Positions 36,889-45,780 of a stretch of 64,000 nt of DNA are shown here, in pieces. Every line of letters begins with the position of its first letter. Within the stretch, counting starts at the first letter, position 1. The notes under the pieces are model-generated. The model had not been told where the DNA came from, did no database searches, and worked only from the letters and a program-made list of their open reading frames with translations. The position numbers and the translations under genes were made by a program. This stretch comes from Gracilimonas sp964505215 (lineage in GTDB: Bacteria > Bacteroidota > Rhodothermia > Balneolales > Balneolaceae): NCBI GenBank assembly GCA_964505215.1, contig CAZDGU010000001.1, forward strand, positions 372,001 to 436,000. The letters run 5' to 3'.

Positions 36889-38055
36889 ATGAACCCCAAT
36901 GAGTTTTATAATCAATTAAAAACAGTGTCTTCTTTTCGGGAAGGGGCAAATCCGGATTGTTACACGCCGCTTCCTGATGATTGGTATCTCGCCATTGCCG
37001 ACATTCGTAATTCTACAGAAGCTATCCGTAACGGACAGTACAAAGAAGTAAATATGGCCGGAGCTTGCATTATCACGGCTTTGAATAACTTTGTGGGACA
37101 AGAGTGTCGCCTGCCCTATTTTTTTGGAGGAGATGGCTCATGCATTGCTCTGCCCGGTGATTATGCCTCTCGTATTGAAGGAATTTTAGCTTTTTGTAAA
37201 CAAGCAGTTAAAAATGCGTATGGGTTAGAAATGGCTATCGGACTTGTTTCTATGAAGGAAATCCGACAGTCTGAACATGACATTGGCGTTGCGCGTTTAC
37301 AGCTTTCAGAGTATTTAGATCAACCCATTTTTTGGGGAACCGGATTGGCTCATGCCGAAAACCTGATTAAAAAATCGGACCGCCTCGAACATGCCATTTC
37401 CACAGAAGCTGATTTTTCCGGATTAGAGTGCCGGTGGAGTGAGTTGCCAAGCCGGAAAGATGAAATAGCAGCATATATAATTCAGGCGTTAAGTGCGGAT
37501 GATGAGGAAAAAGCAGCTGTTTTCGATCAATGCTTTCAAAAAATAGAGTCTGTTTACGGTCATGATGATGAATTTCACCCCATAAAAGAACAAGCACTTC
37601 GCTTCGAGAGCAAGCCACAGCTTTTGGGAATCGAGTTTAAATTAAGAACGCAACCCCCTACCCTTCTGAACAAAGTAAAGCATCTTTTTTGGATGATTTT
37701 TCAGCTGACAACCGGCTTTTATCTAATGAAATTCAAAAAGAAAACCTCGCAAACCGATTGGGGAGCATATAAACCGGATTTGGTACGCCATGCCGACTAC
37801 AAAAAACTGGGCGATGGTCTACGCTTTGTAGCAGACGGAACCGCCCGGCAGCGCATGGAGTTCACCGATTTTTTGGAGCAAATGTATCAACAAAAGAAGT
37901 TGGTATATGGGGTGCATCCATCGGCTGCAGCCATGGTTACGTGTTATGTGAAGAGTTATCAAAAAAACCACATGCATTTTGTGGACGGAACCGATGGCGG
38001 ATATGCTAAAGCAGCTCAGGAATTAAAAAGACGAAAAAGTGAGCTGGAGCTCTGA
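36889..38055 (+). CDS. DUF3095-family protein
   Basis: A 388-residue cytoplasmic protein. CYTPLPDDWYLAIADIRNST and YFFGGDGSCIALPGDY match the DUF3095 family, whose N-terminal half resembles nucleotide cyclase folds (an IADIRNST metal-site-like strand and a GGDG turn). Middle part has IGLVSMKEIRQSEHDIGVAR. C-terminal ADGTARQRMEFTDFLEQMYQ. No proven activity; nucleotide-binding is inference. Stands alone, 105 bases after the DUF2207 gene. Confidence 0.85.
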   Translation: MNPNEFYNQLKTVSSFREGANPDCYTPLPDDWYLAIADIRNSTEAIRNGQYKEVNMAGACIITALNNFVGQECRLPYFFGGDGSCIALPGDYASRIEGILAFCKQAVKNAYGLEMAIGLVSMKEIRQSEHDIGVARLQLSEYLDQPIFWGTGLAHAENLIKKSDRLEHAISTEADFSGLECRWSELPSRKDEIAAYIIQALSADDEEKAAVFDQCFQKIESVYGHDDEFHPIKEQALRFESKPQLLGIEFKLRTQPPTLLNKVKHLFWMIFQLTTGFYLMKFKKKTSQTDWGAYKPDLVRHADYKKLGDGLRFVADGTARQRMEFTDFLEQMYQQKKLVYGVHPSAAAMVTCYVKSYQKNHMHFVDGTDGGYAKAAQELKRRKSELEL

Positions 38056-38134
38056 ATAAAAAGCTTAATGAACATTCTGCCACGCACATAGGTTATGCAG
38101 TTACCAAAAATAATAATGACTGAAGTCGCTGCTT

Positions 38135-38494
38135 ATGATTAAAACCAAACGCGTGTATGAACAACCTTCTGCCGATGACGGATATCGCGTTCTGACTGAG
38201 CGCTTGTGGCCTCGCGGCGTTTCTAAGGAAAGAGCAGCCCTAAATAAATGGATGAAAGGCATTGCGCCCAGCCACGAATTGCGCAATTGGTTTAATCATG
38301 AAGAAAGCAAGTGGGAAGAATTTCAGGAACAATACCGAAAAGAACTGTTTGGTTCCGAATCGGTTCAACAGCTGTTAGAAATTATTGAAGAAGAGGAAAC
38401 CGTAACGCTTATTTATGCTGCTAAAAATGAAGAATATAACAGCACGAAGGCACTCAAAGACTTTTTAAAACAATTTGTATCTTCAGGTAGATAA
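38135..38494 (+). CDS. DUF488-family protein (YeaO-like)
   Basis: 119 residues with the DUF488 signature GYRVLTERLWPRGVSKERA, NKWMKGIAPSHELRNWFNH and VTLIYAAKNEEYNSTKAL. Members are small cytosolic proteins of unknown function. Length is normal. Followed after 85 bases by two very small overlapping genes. Confidence 0.9.
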   Translation: MIKTKRVYEQPSADDGYRVLTERLWPRGVSKERAALNKWMKGIAPSHELRNWFNHEESKWEEFQEQYRKELFGSESVQQLLEIIEEEETVTLIYAAKNEEYNSTKALKDFLKQFVSSGR

Positions 38495-38579
38495 CAACTT
38501 TTGCTAATCCCATTATTTTTGAAAATCAAAAATTAGCTCGATGTTATTTTCTGCAAATTATAATATATCAGGTAGAACC

Positions 38580-38783
38580 ATGAGTACATCACCCCAAGAA
38601 ACATTTGATGAAATTGCCTTGGCTAAAAAAATTCAGCAAGCCTGTATTGATGCCGCTCATTCCGGCTTTATGGATGCTTCTATAAGCGGACTTTGTGCAG
38701 AAGGTGCAGCTGAAGCCGCTATTGGCTCTATACAATCCTTAGATTTAGAAAAATTGATTCGTGAGGTATCTACAACAAAATGA
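38580..38783 (+). CDS. Small conserved protein upstream of DUF3565
   Basis: 67 residues from the ATG at 38580 (MSTSPQETFDEIALAKKIQQ); the frame opens 39 bases earlier but the upstream part is AT-rich and not protein-like. Body DAAHSGFMDASISGLCAEGA is alanine-rich and helical. It overlaps the DUF3565 gene by the 4 bases ATGA, which implies translational coupling. Family not recognised with certainty. Confidence 0.65.
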   Translation: MSTSPQETFDEIALAKKIQQACIDAAHSGFMDASISGLCAEGAAEAAIGSIQSLDLEKLIREVSTTK

Positions 38784-38971
38784 AGCAACCCATTGTGGGA
38801 TTTCATAAAGATAAGCACGACGACTGGGTAGCCGATTTAGCTTGTGGCCACACCCAGCATGTACGGCACAATCCGCCGTGGCAGCTGCGGCCTTGGGTAA
38901 TTACAAAAGAAGGGCGCGCCGAAAAGTTAGGCTCTATTTTGTATTGCAAAAAATGCGAACGCTCCGATTAA
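38780..38971 (+). CDS. DUF3565-family protein
   Basis: 63 residues. IVGFHKDKHDDWVADLACGH and HVRHNPPWQLRPWVIT with a final YCKKCE are the DUF3565 pattern. Cys and His residues (CGH, CKKC) suggest a small metal site. Its stop codon overlaps that of the convergent membrane protein gene by three bases. Confidence 0.85.
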   Translation: MKQPIVGFHKDKHDDWVADLACGHTQHVRHNPPWQLRPWVITKEGRAEKLGSILYCKKCERSD

Positions 38972-40194
38972 GAACCCGCCCCCTGCTGCTTTCTCAGCTT
39001 CATCCAAAAAACAATCATGGAAGCTACCGGCAAAAGCGCAAAAATTATCATAACGTTAAACATCCATGCTCCGGATAGATTAGCAGGCCAAAACCCCGTC
39101 ATAAATAACAGGCTGAAAATAACCAGCGAAACGGATACCAGAATAGCATAGCAATAGCGCCGGGAAATTTGAAATTTCTCAGTAAAAAGTACAGACATTC
39201 CCATGGTAAATGCCCCCAGTAATATTACGTGTAAGTAGAGAATGCGCACGCCATGGTCTGACAGCCACAGCTCGGCCGGTGTAACCGATGCTATAAACTG
39301 CATCACCGCCTTCAGCACTAAAAATAGAATAGGCCATATCCATAATTTTGTTTCTTTTACGCTGTACTTCTTAAAAACAGATATCACAAATATAATAACG
39401 CCTTCTGCTACTAATAATCCGCCTAAACGAGCGGCAACCGATAAGTTTAGGTCTATCATAGATTCCGGTATTCCATAAGAAAAAGTGAGGGGTGAGCCGA
39501 TGGCAATTAGCCCGATCAAAACCGTTGGAGAAACCAGAAAATCATCTTCTTTCATCTTTAAAGCATAAGCGATGAGTCCTAACAGCACAAGCAGCACCCA
39601 GCCATCCACAAAAACAGTTAAGAAAAAGTGAGTAAGTGCTTTACTGAATTGAGCGCCACCCAAATGCAACAGCTCGGCAGAACCAACGCCCCAGGCACCC
39701 AAAGAACACACGAACAGCATTACTAAAGCGCCTTCAAACCAGCTGTTGGGTTTAAAATCTTTTTTCCTGAATCGGGTAATCAAATAGCCAATCATAAAGC
39801 CGTACCAGCCAATCATAACCAATCCTGAAATAATAGCTGAGACTGGCAATAAAGCAGACCCAATGGCCACCGGACGATATCCCCACATCAAAAAGGAAGG
39901 AAATGAAAATAGCCCAAAAAGCAGAACTGCCCAAAGAGAAGCCTTCATCAAACGGACAGATTTAGCGGCATGATAGCCCGGAATTATACTCATTTTAATC
40001 AGATATAAAGGCAGTAAAGAAGCCCAGCTGAAAAACATCAAATGGGAATGTGCATGACGTATATTTTGGAGACTCAGGTTGGCAGGCAGCGGAATCACAA
40101 ACCCCAAACGAAATAAAAAACCGGTTAAGCCTGCTATTACAAAGCAGGCTATTGCCCATTGCCAAATATTACTGTCTTTAATTATGTCATTCAT
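38968..40194 (-). CDS. Polytopic membrane protein with His-rich RHAHSHLMFFSW motif
   Basis: A 408-residue integral membrane protein with about 11-12 hydrophobic segments. The second segment has IRHAHSHLMFFSWASLLPLY (His47, 49, 51), a pattern resembling the metal/heme-binding helices of heme-copper oxidase or NnrS-like proteins. Further on, FSKALTHFFLTVFVDGWVLL and YLHVILLGAFTMGMSVLFTE add single histidines in helices. No family name is certain. It could be a heme- or metal-binding membrane protein. Solitary on the minus strand, with a 728-base upstream spacer. Confidence 0.7.
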   Translation of the reverse strand: MNDIIKDSNIWQWAIACFVIAGLTGFLFRLGFVIPLPANLSLQNIRHAHSHLMFFSWASLLPLYLIKMSIIPGYHAAKSVRLMKASLWAVLLFGLFSFPSFLMWGYRPVAIGSALLPVSAIISGLVMIGWYGFMIGYLITRFRKKDFKPNSWFEGALVMLFVCSLGAWGVGSAELLHLGGAQFSKALTHFFLTVFVDGWVLLVLLGLIAYALKMKEDDFLVSPTVLIGLIAIGSPLTFSYGIPESMIDLNLSVAARLGGLLVAEGVIIFVISVFKKYSVKETKLWIWPILFLVLKAVMQFIASVTPAELWLSDHGVRILYLHVILLGAFTMGMSVLFTEKFQISRRYCYAILVSVSLVIFSLLFMTGFWPANLSGAWMFNVMIIFALLPVASMIVFWMKLRKQQGAGS

Positions 40195-40922
40195 TTTATA
40201 ATTCAGTTTACACAGCCGGCAGGCTTTCTTGCATCTGTATTGGAAGCAATACGGCAGCCTTCACTGTCTAATGTAATACCAATATTAACCCAAAAAGCGC
40301 ACCATAGCCTTGCTGATATACTGCATAGCTGAAGCACTGTTCTTATTTGTTAATTCATTGGGTGATTTTTCCTCATAAACTATATTAAGACAACTTAGTC
40401 TTCTTATATAAAGATTTAGTGAAGCTTTGCCTTTAAATTTTAATGCTTTGCTTTCGCGAAACCCATCGGATATGCTGCATATTTGGGCTGCCATAACTGC
40501 ACATTTTTGAAATTCAGATATCAGCTGAACACAGATTCCCTCAGTCTACTGAGGATTAAACTGCTTAAAATCTCTTCCCAGACTCTTTTGTTCTGCCATA
40601 TAAACCTATGTTTAAATTTAAAGACATGTTTTGTAACGGTTAATAATTAAATAGTTTAAACTCAGTAACAAGAGAGGAGTAATCATATAATAATAGATTT
40701 TTACTTTAACTTTTGCCTTCAAATTATTACCATTGGCGCGGCTAATATGAGGGAACGTTTTCAGCTTAATTCCTTTTTTTTGAGTGAACTTGAACATATT
40801 CATCAGGAATCATCAGGGTTTGTTCCCAGTAAATTATTTATACGCTTTGCATTCAGCTACTGTTTTCTTTGCAAGGTATTACGCCGCTTAAAAACATTTA
40901 ATCTTAAATTAAAATTTATTGT
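40195..40922. other. Gene-poor spacer
   Basis: 728 bases with no convincing gene. One 69-codon minus-strand frame (40285-40494) is open but low in confidence. CCATCGGATATGCT (40463-40476) is nearly identical to 1184-1197, which lies inside the start of the NHL gene, hinting at a dispersed word. Upstream signals of both the membrane protein and the Nramp-like gene must lie here; none is clear. Confidence 0.5.
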
Positions 40923-42170
40923 ATGAAAGAATTTTTTACCGACTTCTTTGATAAATATGGACTGTCTTTTATCATGGTTGCCAGCTACTTTGGAAGTGGC
41001 TCTATATTTATCGCAAGTCAAGCCGGAGTTGAATATGGTTATGTATTAATTTGGGCCGTTATCGGGGCTGTTTTATTAGGCTTTATGGCGCAGGACATGA
41101 GCGCTCGATTAGGTATTTTTGGGGACACGCTCATGACCTTTATTCGAAAAAAATTAGGTAAAAAGGGAGCTCTTGGCATTGCGTTATTTCTGTCTTTGGG
41201 ATGTATTGCCTGGACCCTTGCATTAACCGGAGCCGTTGGCATGAGCTTTGAGGTACTCTCAGGTGGGGCCGTTGCCTGGCAGCCTATAGCTGTAATTACC
41301 GGCATTGTAGCCATTATAGTAGGCACCCTCCATTATGGCTTCGTAGAAAAAGTTATGACCGGAATGATGTTTCTGCTATTGGCTCTATATTTAGTGGTAG
41401 CAGGCGCAAGCGGACCCGATATGGTTGAGGTGGCAAAAGGCTTCATCCCCTCCATCCCCGATACAGGCGCTATGCTACTGGGAGCTGCTATTCTTGGAAC
41501 AACCGCACTATGGCCTAACTTTTTCCTTGAATCTATTCTTGTAAAACGGAAGGGCTGGAATAGCACCAAGCACGTTAAAAGCATGCGAACAGACTTAACA
41601 ATGGGCTATACCGTTGGCGGTTTGATAACCGTGGCAATTATCATTGTTTCTGCAGCCGTGCTCAGACCCGCCGGCTACACTGAGCTTTCAACCTTTGTGG
41701 CACCGGGCGAAGCACTTGAAATTATATTAGGCCGCTGGGCCATGATTGTGTTTTTGGTTGGTGTGATTGCGGCCGCGTTCAACAGTATTGTCCCCATTAT
41801 GTGGACGGTGCCTTACATGATTCTTGAAGCACTCGATATTGACCACAAAGAAGGAACCAGCAAACAGTTTAAGTTAATATTTGCCGGCGGTATTTTAATT
41901 GGCATGTTTTCTCCATTAGTAGCTAAAGTTACCGGACTCAGCGTTGTGGAAATGATTACTCTTTTCCCCGCCTATAACGGTGTATTTGGATTGCCTATCA
42001 CGGCCGCCCTGTTGTTCTGGGCTATGAACGATAAAAAACTAATGGGCACAAATACCAATACCTGGAAGCTGAATGTTGCCAATATCATGCTTGTGCTATT
42101 CTCTGCATATATTGCTATCAACTCAGCCCAAGGTGTGTTGCAGGCCATTTTTGGCGGTATGCTTTCTTAA
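40923..42170 (+). CDS. Nramp-superfamily transporter with non-canonical metal site
   Basis: A 415-residue membrane protein with the Nramp fold (about 11 TMs). Where canonical Nramps have DPGN in TM1, this protein reads SYFGSGSIFIASQAG (about 21-35), so the metal Asp and Asn become Gly and Ser. In TM6 the MPH motif is replaced: GTTALWPNFFLESILV (192-207). The fold is kept (GIFGDTLMTFIRKKLGKKG, KHVKSMRTDLTMGY). Manganese/iron transport by the usual chemistry is unlikely. Substrate unknown: another cation or an organic solute. Followed by a hairpin and a TauE-like gene. Confidence 0.8.
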   Translation: MKEFFTDFFDKYGLSFIMVASYFGSGSIFIASQAGVEYGYVLIWAVIGAVLLGFMAQDMSARLGIFGDTLMTFIRKKLGKKGALGIALFLSLGCIAWTLALTGAVGMSFEVLSGGAVAWQPIAVITGIVAIIVGTLHYGFVEKVMTGMMFLLLALYLVVAGASGPDMVEVAKGFIPSIPDTGAMLLGAAILGTTALWPNFFLESILVKRKGWNSTKHVKSMRTDLTMGYTVGGLITVAIIIVSAAVLRPAGYTELSTFVAPGEALEIILGRWAMIVFLVGVIAAAFNSIVPIMWTVPYMILEALDIDHKEGTSKQFKLIFAGGILIGMFSPLVAKVTGLSVVEMITLFPAYNGVFGLPITAALLFWAMNDKKLMGTNTNTWKLNVANIMLVLFSAYIAINSAQGVLQAIFGGMLS

Positions 42171-42198
42171 ATCCAGAATCCATTCCAAAATAAACACA

Positions 42199-42233
42199 AA
42201 CATCCCATCGGTTTAAACTGCCGGGATGTTCTT
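42199..42233 (+). terminator. Hairpin after the Nramp-like gene
   Basis: AACATCCC (42199-42206) and GGGATGTT (42223-42230) form an 8-bp stem, followed by CTTT. The stem is strong; the T-tract is short. Confidence 0.5.
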
Positions 42234-42301
42234 TAGATGTATATTAACAGGGTAAAAGCACACTACACGCTTTACCGAAATTTCTACAGTGCCGGTATAA
42301 T

Positions 42302-43129
42302 ATGATATTCTCCTTGAGTTTACTTTTTTCCGTAATGGCTGCCATGAGCGCCGAGATCATGATCTTGTTGCTTGTGATAGCCTTAGTAGGCGGAATTTGC
42401 ATTACTACTATTGGTCCGGGTGGAATTTTTGTGACCATTGCACTATTCGCTCTTCTTCCCCTCGACCCCAGCACGGTAGCCGGAACAGCCAGCGCCACTT
42501 TTATTGCCACCGGAATTGTAGGCAGCTTAGGGTATTTACGCTCCGGCGAGCTGAAAGGAAAAGCATCCGGAAAGGCCGCCGGTGTACTAAGTTTGGCATC
42601 CGTGATTGGTGCCTTTGCGGGAGCTCAAATTAACACACTGCTTGATGCATCAGCCTTTGCAATTCTGTTGGGATTGTTTGTTTTCTTTACGGGGATTTTA
42701 ATTTTATATCGCCAAAAAAAACTGCTAAAACCTGATAAAAAACTACAAATAGACACTCCAAAAGGATTGGCCTGGCTGGCGGGTGTAGGCCTTGCCGTGG
42801 GCCTGCCGGGCGGACTGCTGGGCGTTGGCGGCCCTGTTTTAGCGGTACCGCTGCTGGTTGTATTAGGTGTACCCATGCTTCTTTCAGTTGCACTTGCTCA
42901 GGTACAGTCCATTTTTATTTCAGGCATGGCCACAGTTGGCTATATGATTCATGGCGCTGTGGATTGGTATCTTGCCCTGTTTTTAGTCGTCCCTCTTTTA
43001 ATTGGAACCATTTCAGGATGGTATATAGCCCAGCGCATTCAGGCAAGCAAGCTTCAGGTTTCTTTAGCTCTGGTACTGCTTGCCCTCGGCATTTACCTTA
43101 TGGCCGGCGGCGCTACCCCTGGCGGTTAG
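42302..43129 (+). CDS. TauE/SafE-family (DUF81) permease
   Basis: A 275-residue membrane protein with about 8 TMs. The two half-repeats are visible: GGICITTIGPGGIFVTIALF near the N-terminus and LAVGLPGGLLGVGGPVLAVP in the middle, each with the G-x-G-G loop of the family; STVAGTASATFIATGIVGSL is also typical. Family members export sulfite, sulfoacetate or other organosulfur anions. The substrate here is unknown. Alternative start at 42335. Confidence 0.88.
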   Translation: MIFSLSLLFSVMAAMSAEIMILLLVIALVGGICITTIGPGGIFVTIALFALLPLDPSTVAGTASATFIATGIVGSLGYLRSGELKGKASGKAAGVLSLASVIGAFAGAQINTLLDASAFAILLGLFVFFTGILILYRQKKLLKPDKKLQIDTPKGLAWLAGVGLAVGLPGGLLGVGGPVLAVPLLVVLGVPMLLSVALAQVQSIFISGMATVGYMIHGAVDWYLALFLVVPLLIGTISGWYIAQRIQASKLQVSLALVLLALGIYLMAGGATPGG

Positions 43130-43215
43130 GGGTGAAAGACTTCAATTACTAACAAGAAATAAAGGCCTGCTAATCCTCCAAATCCTGGCCAATCCCGGTT
43201 CAAACACTCTCGTTT

Positions 43216-43335
43216 GAATCACGGATTTACCGGATTTATGGATTACGCAGATGGAGATTTTGGCTTTACCACCTAATGATTTGAATACACAAAACAAATC
43301 CACGCCATCTGTGAAATCTCCTAAATCTGTGATTC
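43216..43335. repeat. ATCTGTGAT-type inverted repeat
   Basis: Left arm 43216-43255 starts GAATCACGGATTTACCGGAT; right arm 43299-43335 ends CTCCTAAATCTGTGATTC, whose complement starts GAATCACAGATTTAGGAGAT. The arms match over most of their length and enclose a 43-base spacer. Words such as ATCTGTG/CACAGAT recur. The style resembles the TGTGAT palindrome beside the GxxExxY gene at 8.5 kb. Main content of the 278-base spacer. Confidence 0.75.
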
Positions 43336-43407
43336 AGTCCTGTAAAGAGCTAAGTTTAAACCAGAGAAGGTGTTATAAAGATCCAATCCTTCATTTCAAC
43401 CCGCCCT

Positions 43408-43977
43408 TCAACCCCATATTCTTAAAATAAAAAAGATCAGCACGCCGGTGACGGATACATACAGCCAAACGGGGAAGGTCCAGCGAGATACCTTTTTATG
43501 TGTTTTGAATTTACCGCTCAGCGCAAAATAAAAGCTGGAAAGCACCAAAGGAACTACAAATACAGAAAGCACTATATGGGTTATCAGAATAAAAAAGTAA
43601 AAAAGGCGAATAAAGCCTTCTCCCATAAACTTGGTATCTCCCACAAAGTGGTGATAGGTAACATAACTGATTAAGAAGAGAGAGGAAGTCACAAAGGCAG
43701 CTAAGTTAAAGCGCATGTGTTTTTGAAAATTTTTGCGCTTTATTTCCCGAAAGGCAAGTAGCAAAAAAGTGGTACTCAATGCATTCAATCCGGCATTAAC
43801 AACCGATAAGTTCTTAACCCATTGCGCTGTTGATTGTGAATCTTCGGCAAAATAAATCAACCAAAAAAGGAACAGTACGGCTATAACGCCAAGCCCGATG
43901 ATAATAGCTAACGCTTTTTTAACGCTTATTTGTTCTAAAATTTTGGAAGATTCGGGTAACTGAAAATGTTCTGCCAT
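43408..43977 (-). CDS. DUF420-family membrane protein (possible oxidase assembly factor)
   Basis: 189 residues, about 5 TMs. VVNAGLNALSTTFLLLAFRE, RKNFQKHMRFNLAAFVTSSL, YVTYHHFVGDTKFMGEG and LITHIVLSVFVVPLVLSSFY fit DUF420, including conserved His residues in TMs. Family members such as CtaM support cytochrome oxidase assembly or heme handling. The ACIII/caa3 cluster starts 1.8 kb away on the other strand, which supports this role. Confidence 0.85.
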   Translation of the reverse strand: MAEHFQLPESSKILEQISVKKALAIIIGLGVIAVLFLFWLIYFAEDSQSTAQWVKNLSVVNAGLNALSTTFLLLAFREIKRKNFQKHMRFNLAAFVTSSLFLISYVTYHHFVGDTKFMGEGFIRLFYFFILITHIVLSVFVVPLVLSSFYFALSGKFKTHKKVSRWTFPVWLYVSVTGVLIFFILRIWG

Positions 43978-44169
43978 AATAATTTTTAGTGATAGGTTTG
44001 TGCGCCAAAGTTAAGACATGCTAAATCAAATGCCGAATATGATAGACATAACTCTCTAAATATTCCGGTTTATTGAAAACACTTCCTTGCCTTCTAAGTT
44101 TGAAAAAGCTTATGGCGAGATTGCATCCTCAAAACTTGAAGATTAAAGATACTTTTTGCAATCCCAAGG

Positions 44170-44649
44170 CTACATGCTGATATCCCACACGAAAATAAAA
44201 AATTTGCCTTTCAAGGCACTGTATGCAAACCCATCACTCGTGGAACATATATTTCCATTTAGTCGTGGTTTTAACTCTTCAGTATATATGAATTCCCAAA
44301 GTTTTTTTCCTGTTACCTTATCCCAAGCCTTAATTATCTCGTAATGAGCTACCACTATTTGATTATCAACGTGTAATATTTTCTGTCCTCTTAGCGCACG
44401 TTCAGAATCTGCCTGAGTTCTCCATTTTAAATCTCTGGTTTCTGGCTCTAGAGCAGTTAAAAAGATATCGCCAATCATATACAACGTTTCCTCAACCATC
44501 AGAGGAGGGGCTTCAGGATACCCAGCTAATTCATACCCATACTGCCAAATGGTCTGCAGTTCTTGCTCCGTTTTCCCTTTTCCATTGCTTGTAGTGTCGC
44601 AACATGAAAAGAAAAATGTCAGTATTAGAATTAAATTTAAAATTTTCAT
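44170..44649 (-). CDS. Short lipoprotein with PQQ/quinoprotein-like propeller blades (fragment-like)
   Basis: 159 residues with lipobox TFFFSC (Cys at about 16). Two beta-propeller blade-like segments are visible, TRDLKWRTQADSERALRGQ and IIKAWDKVTGKKLWEFIYTE, the W-x-x-x-T-G-K-x-L-W element of PQQ-like repeats. A full propeller needs 7-8 blades, so this is either a truncated remnant or a small two- to three-blade unit. No neighbour explains it. Confidence 0.6.
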   Translation of the reverse strand: MKILNLILILTFFFSCCDTTSNGKGKTEQELQTIWQYGYELAGYPEAPPLMVEETLYMIGDIFLTALEPETRDLKWRTQADSERALRGQKILHVDNQIVVAHYEIIKAWDKVTGKKLWEFIYTEELKPRLNGNICSTSDGFAYSALKGKFFIFVWDISM

Positions 44650-44670
44650 AGTTCTTCCAATTAAATATTA

Positions 44671-44692
44671 GCAGCCCCCTATTGGAGGCTGC
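44671..44692 (-). terminator. Hairpin between two exported-protein genes
   Basis: GCAGCC (44671-44676) and GGCTGC (44687-44692) form a GC-rich stem around a 10-base loop. Read on the minus strand it follows the 44706-45398 gene and is followed by TAATATTTAATT, so it may terminate or attenuate that transcript. Confidence 0.45.
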
Positions 44693-44705
44693 CTCTGTAT
44701 TCTGC

Positions 44706-45398
44706 TTAAAGTTCTAAACCATTAATCCGGTCTCTGGCTACCAACATGGCTGGATTCGGGTCCTCCTTACTAAACACCACCTTCCCATTTTCTTTAAGGG
44801 TGTAATCTCGGGCATAATTACGCAGCTCAAAATGGTTGTAGCCGCCATCATCACCCAAGGTAGTGATATTTACATCCTTCATATACACGTTGTTTTGGTC
44901 ATCAAACCGGGCATTTTTACTCCACAAAGCACTGTGGATGTTTACCACTCCGTCATTTTTATCGGCTAACTGTATCAAATAGGTTTGATAACGGTATTCA
45001 CCCTCCGGATTTTGGGAACAGTCATCATCAATAGGCGGTATCTTGAATTGGCCGGGAAACCGCCCATCTCCACAAGGTGGAATATAATGTCGAATGGTCG
45101 TGGTTTCTATGCGGTAGAAATTGATGATAGCAAAGACAGAACTTCTTTTACGATTCTCTTTAATTTTACTCTTCAGCGAGCCATACTTTTCCCGAATATT
45201 ACTATATGATTCTTGACCAATCAGCTGGGAGGTATATCCGGTTTTTTGAAAATTTAAGCTCTCCTTGTTCTTTTTCGTTTCATACACCCTATTGCCATTT
45301 ACCAAAACAGCTTGGGCATTACATTCACCTAACGGTAGGCAAACAACGGCCACGCTTATAAACCCAAACAGATATTTTAAACCCGGTACCCATAGCAA
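44706..45398 (-). CDS. Exported protein of unknown function
   Basis: 230 residues with a signal peptide (hydrophobic 8-24, ending GECNAQA). Mature part has two Cys (YIPPCGDGRFPGQ and DDDCSQNPEGEYRYQ) that could form a disulfide, and beta-rich segments such as RYQTYLIQLADKNDGVVNIH. I do not recognise the family. Genes on either side are unrelated. Real because of the coherent signal peptide and length. Confidence 0.6.
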   Translation of the reverse strand: MLWVPGLKYLFGFISVAVVCLPLGECNAQAVLVNGNRVYETKKNKESLNFQKTGYTSQLIGQESYSNIREKYGSLKSKIKENRKRSSVFAIINFYRIETTTIRHYIPPCGDGRFPGQFKIPPIDDDCSQNPEGEYRYQTYLIQLADKNDGVVNIHSALWSKNARFDDQNNVYMKDVNITTLGDDGGYNHFELRNYARDYTLKENGKVVFSKEDPNPAMLVARDRINGLEL

Positions 45399-45780
45399 AT
45401 GTTAAATTGTTTACTGCTATTGGCAAGACTTCCCTTTACACCTCATTATTTTACTTGCCTGGTGCAACTGCTCTTTTCTAAAAGAGTATCCCAACCGCTA
45501 TTTGTTACAAAAAGTTTTCAATATTTAACTTGCCTTATATTATTAAGGATAATTCGGTTTTTATCCCCTTGTTATTAGGTATTTATATAAAATGAATACT
45601 ATCTTCTCGGCTTTAATTCAGCTGAATAATAACAACAGCGCAATTTTCTATTTAGAACCATTTTAAATAGAAAGGCTTTTGTCGTTTTTATTCAATTTAG
45701 ATTAAAAATTTAATAGATTTGCACGGCTTCTAAAACGGGAGCAATGTTGCTCTACACCTAAACTTAAATCAGCAATCTTT
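45399..45780. other. Upstream region of the ACIII-oxidase operon
   Basis: 382 bases, strongly AT-rich, between a divergent exported-protein gene and actA. No gene seen. It must contain the promoter of the long plus-strand respiratory run; the best box is listed separately. Confidence 0.6.
45714..45721 (+). promoter_or_regulatory. Possible Bacteroidota-type -7 box upstream of actA
   Basis: TAGATTTG matches TAnnTTTG, 59 bases before the actA start, in an AT-rich stretch. No TTG is found at the ideal -33 distance, so this is tentative. Confidence 0.35.

Noticed and set aside
40285..40494. 69-codon minus-strand open frame
   Set aside because: No recognisable domain, no start signal, and the frame lies in a spacer with a dispersed word; listed as spacer content only.
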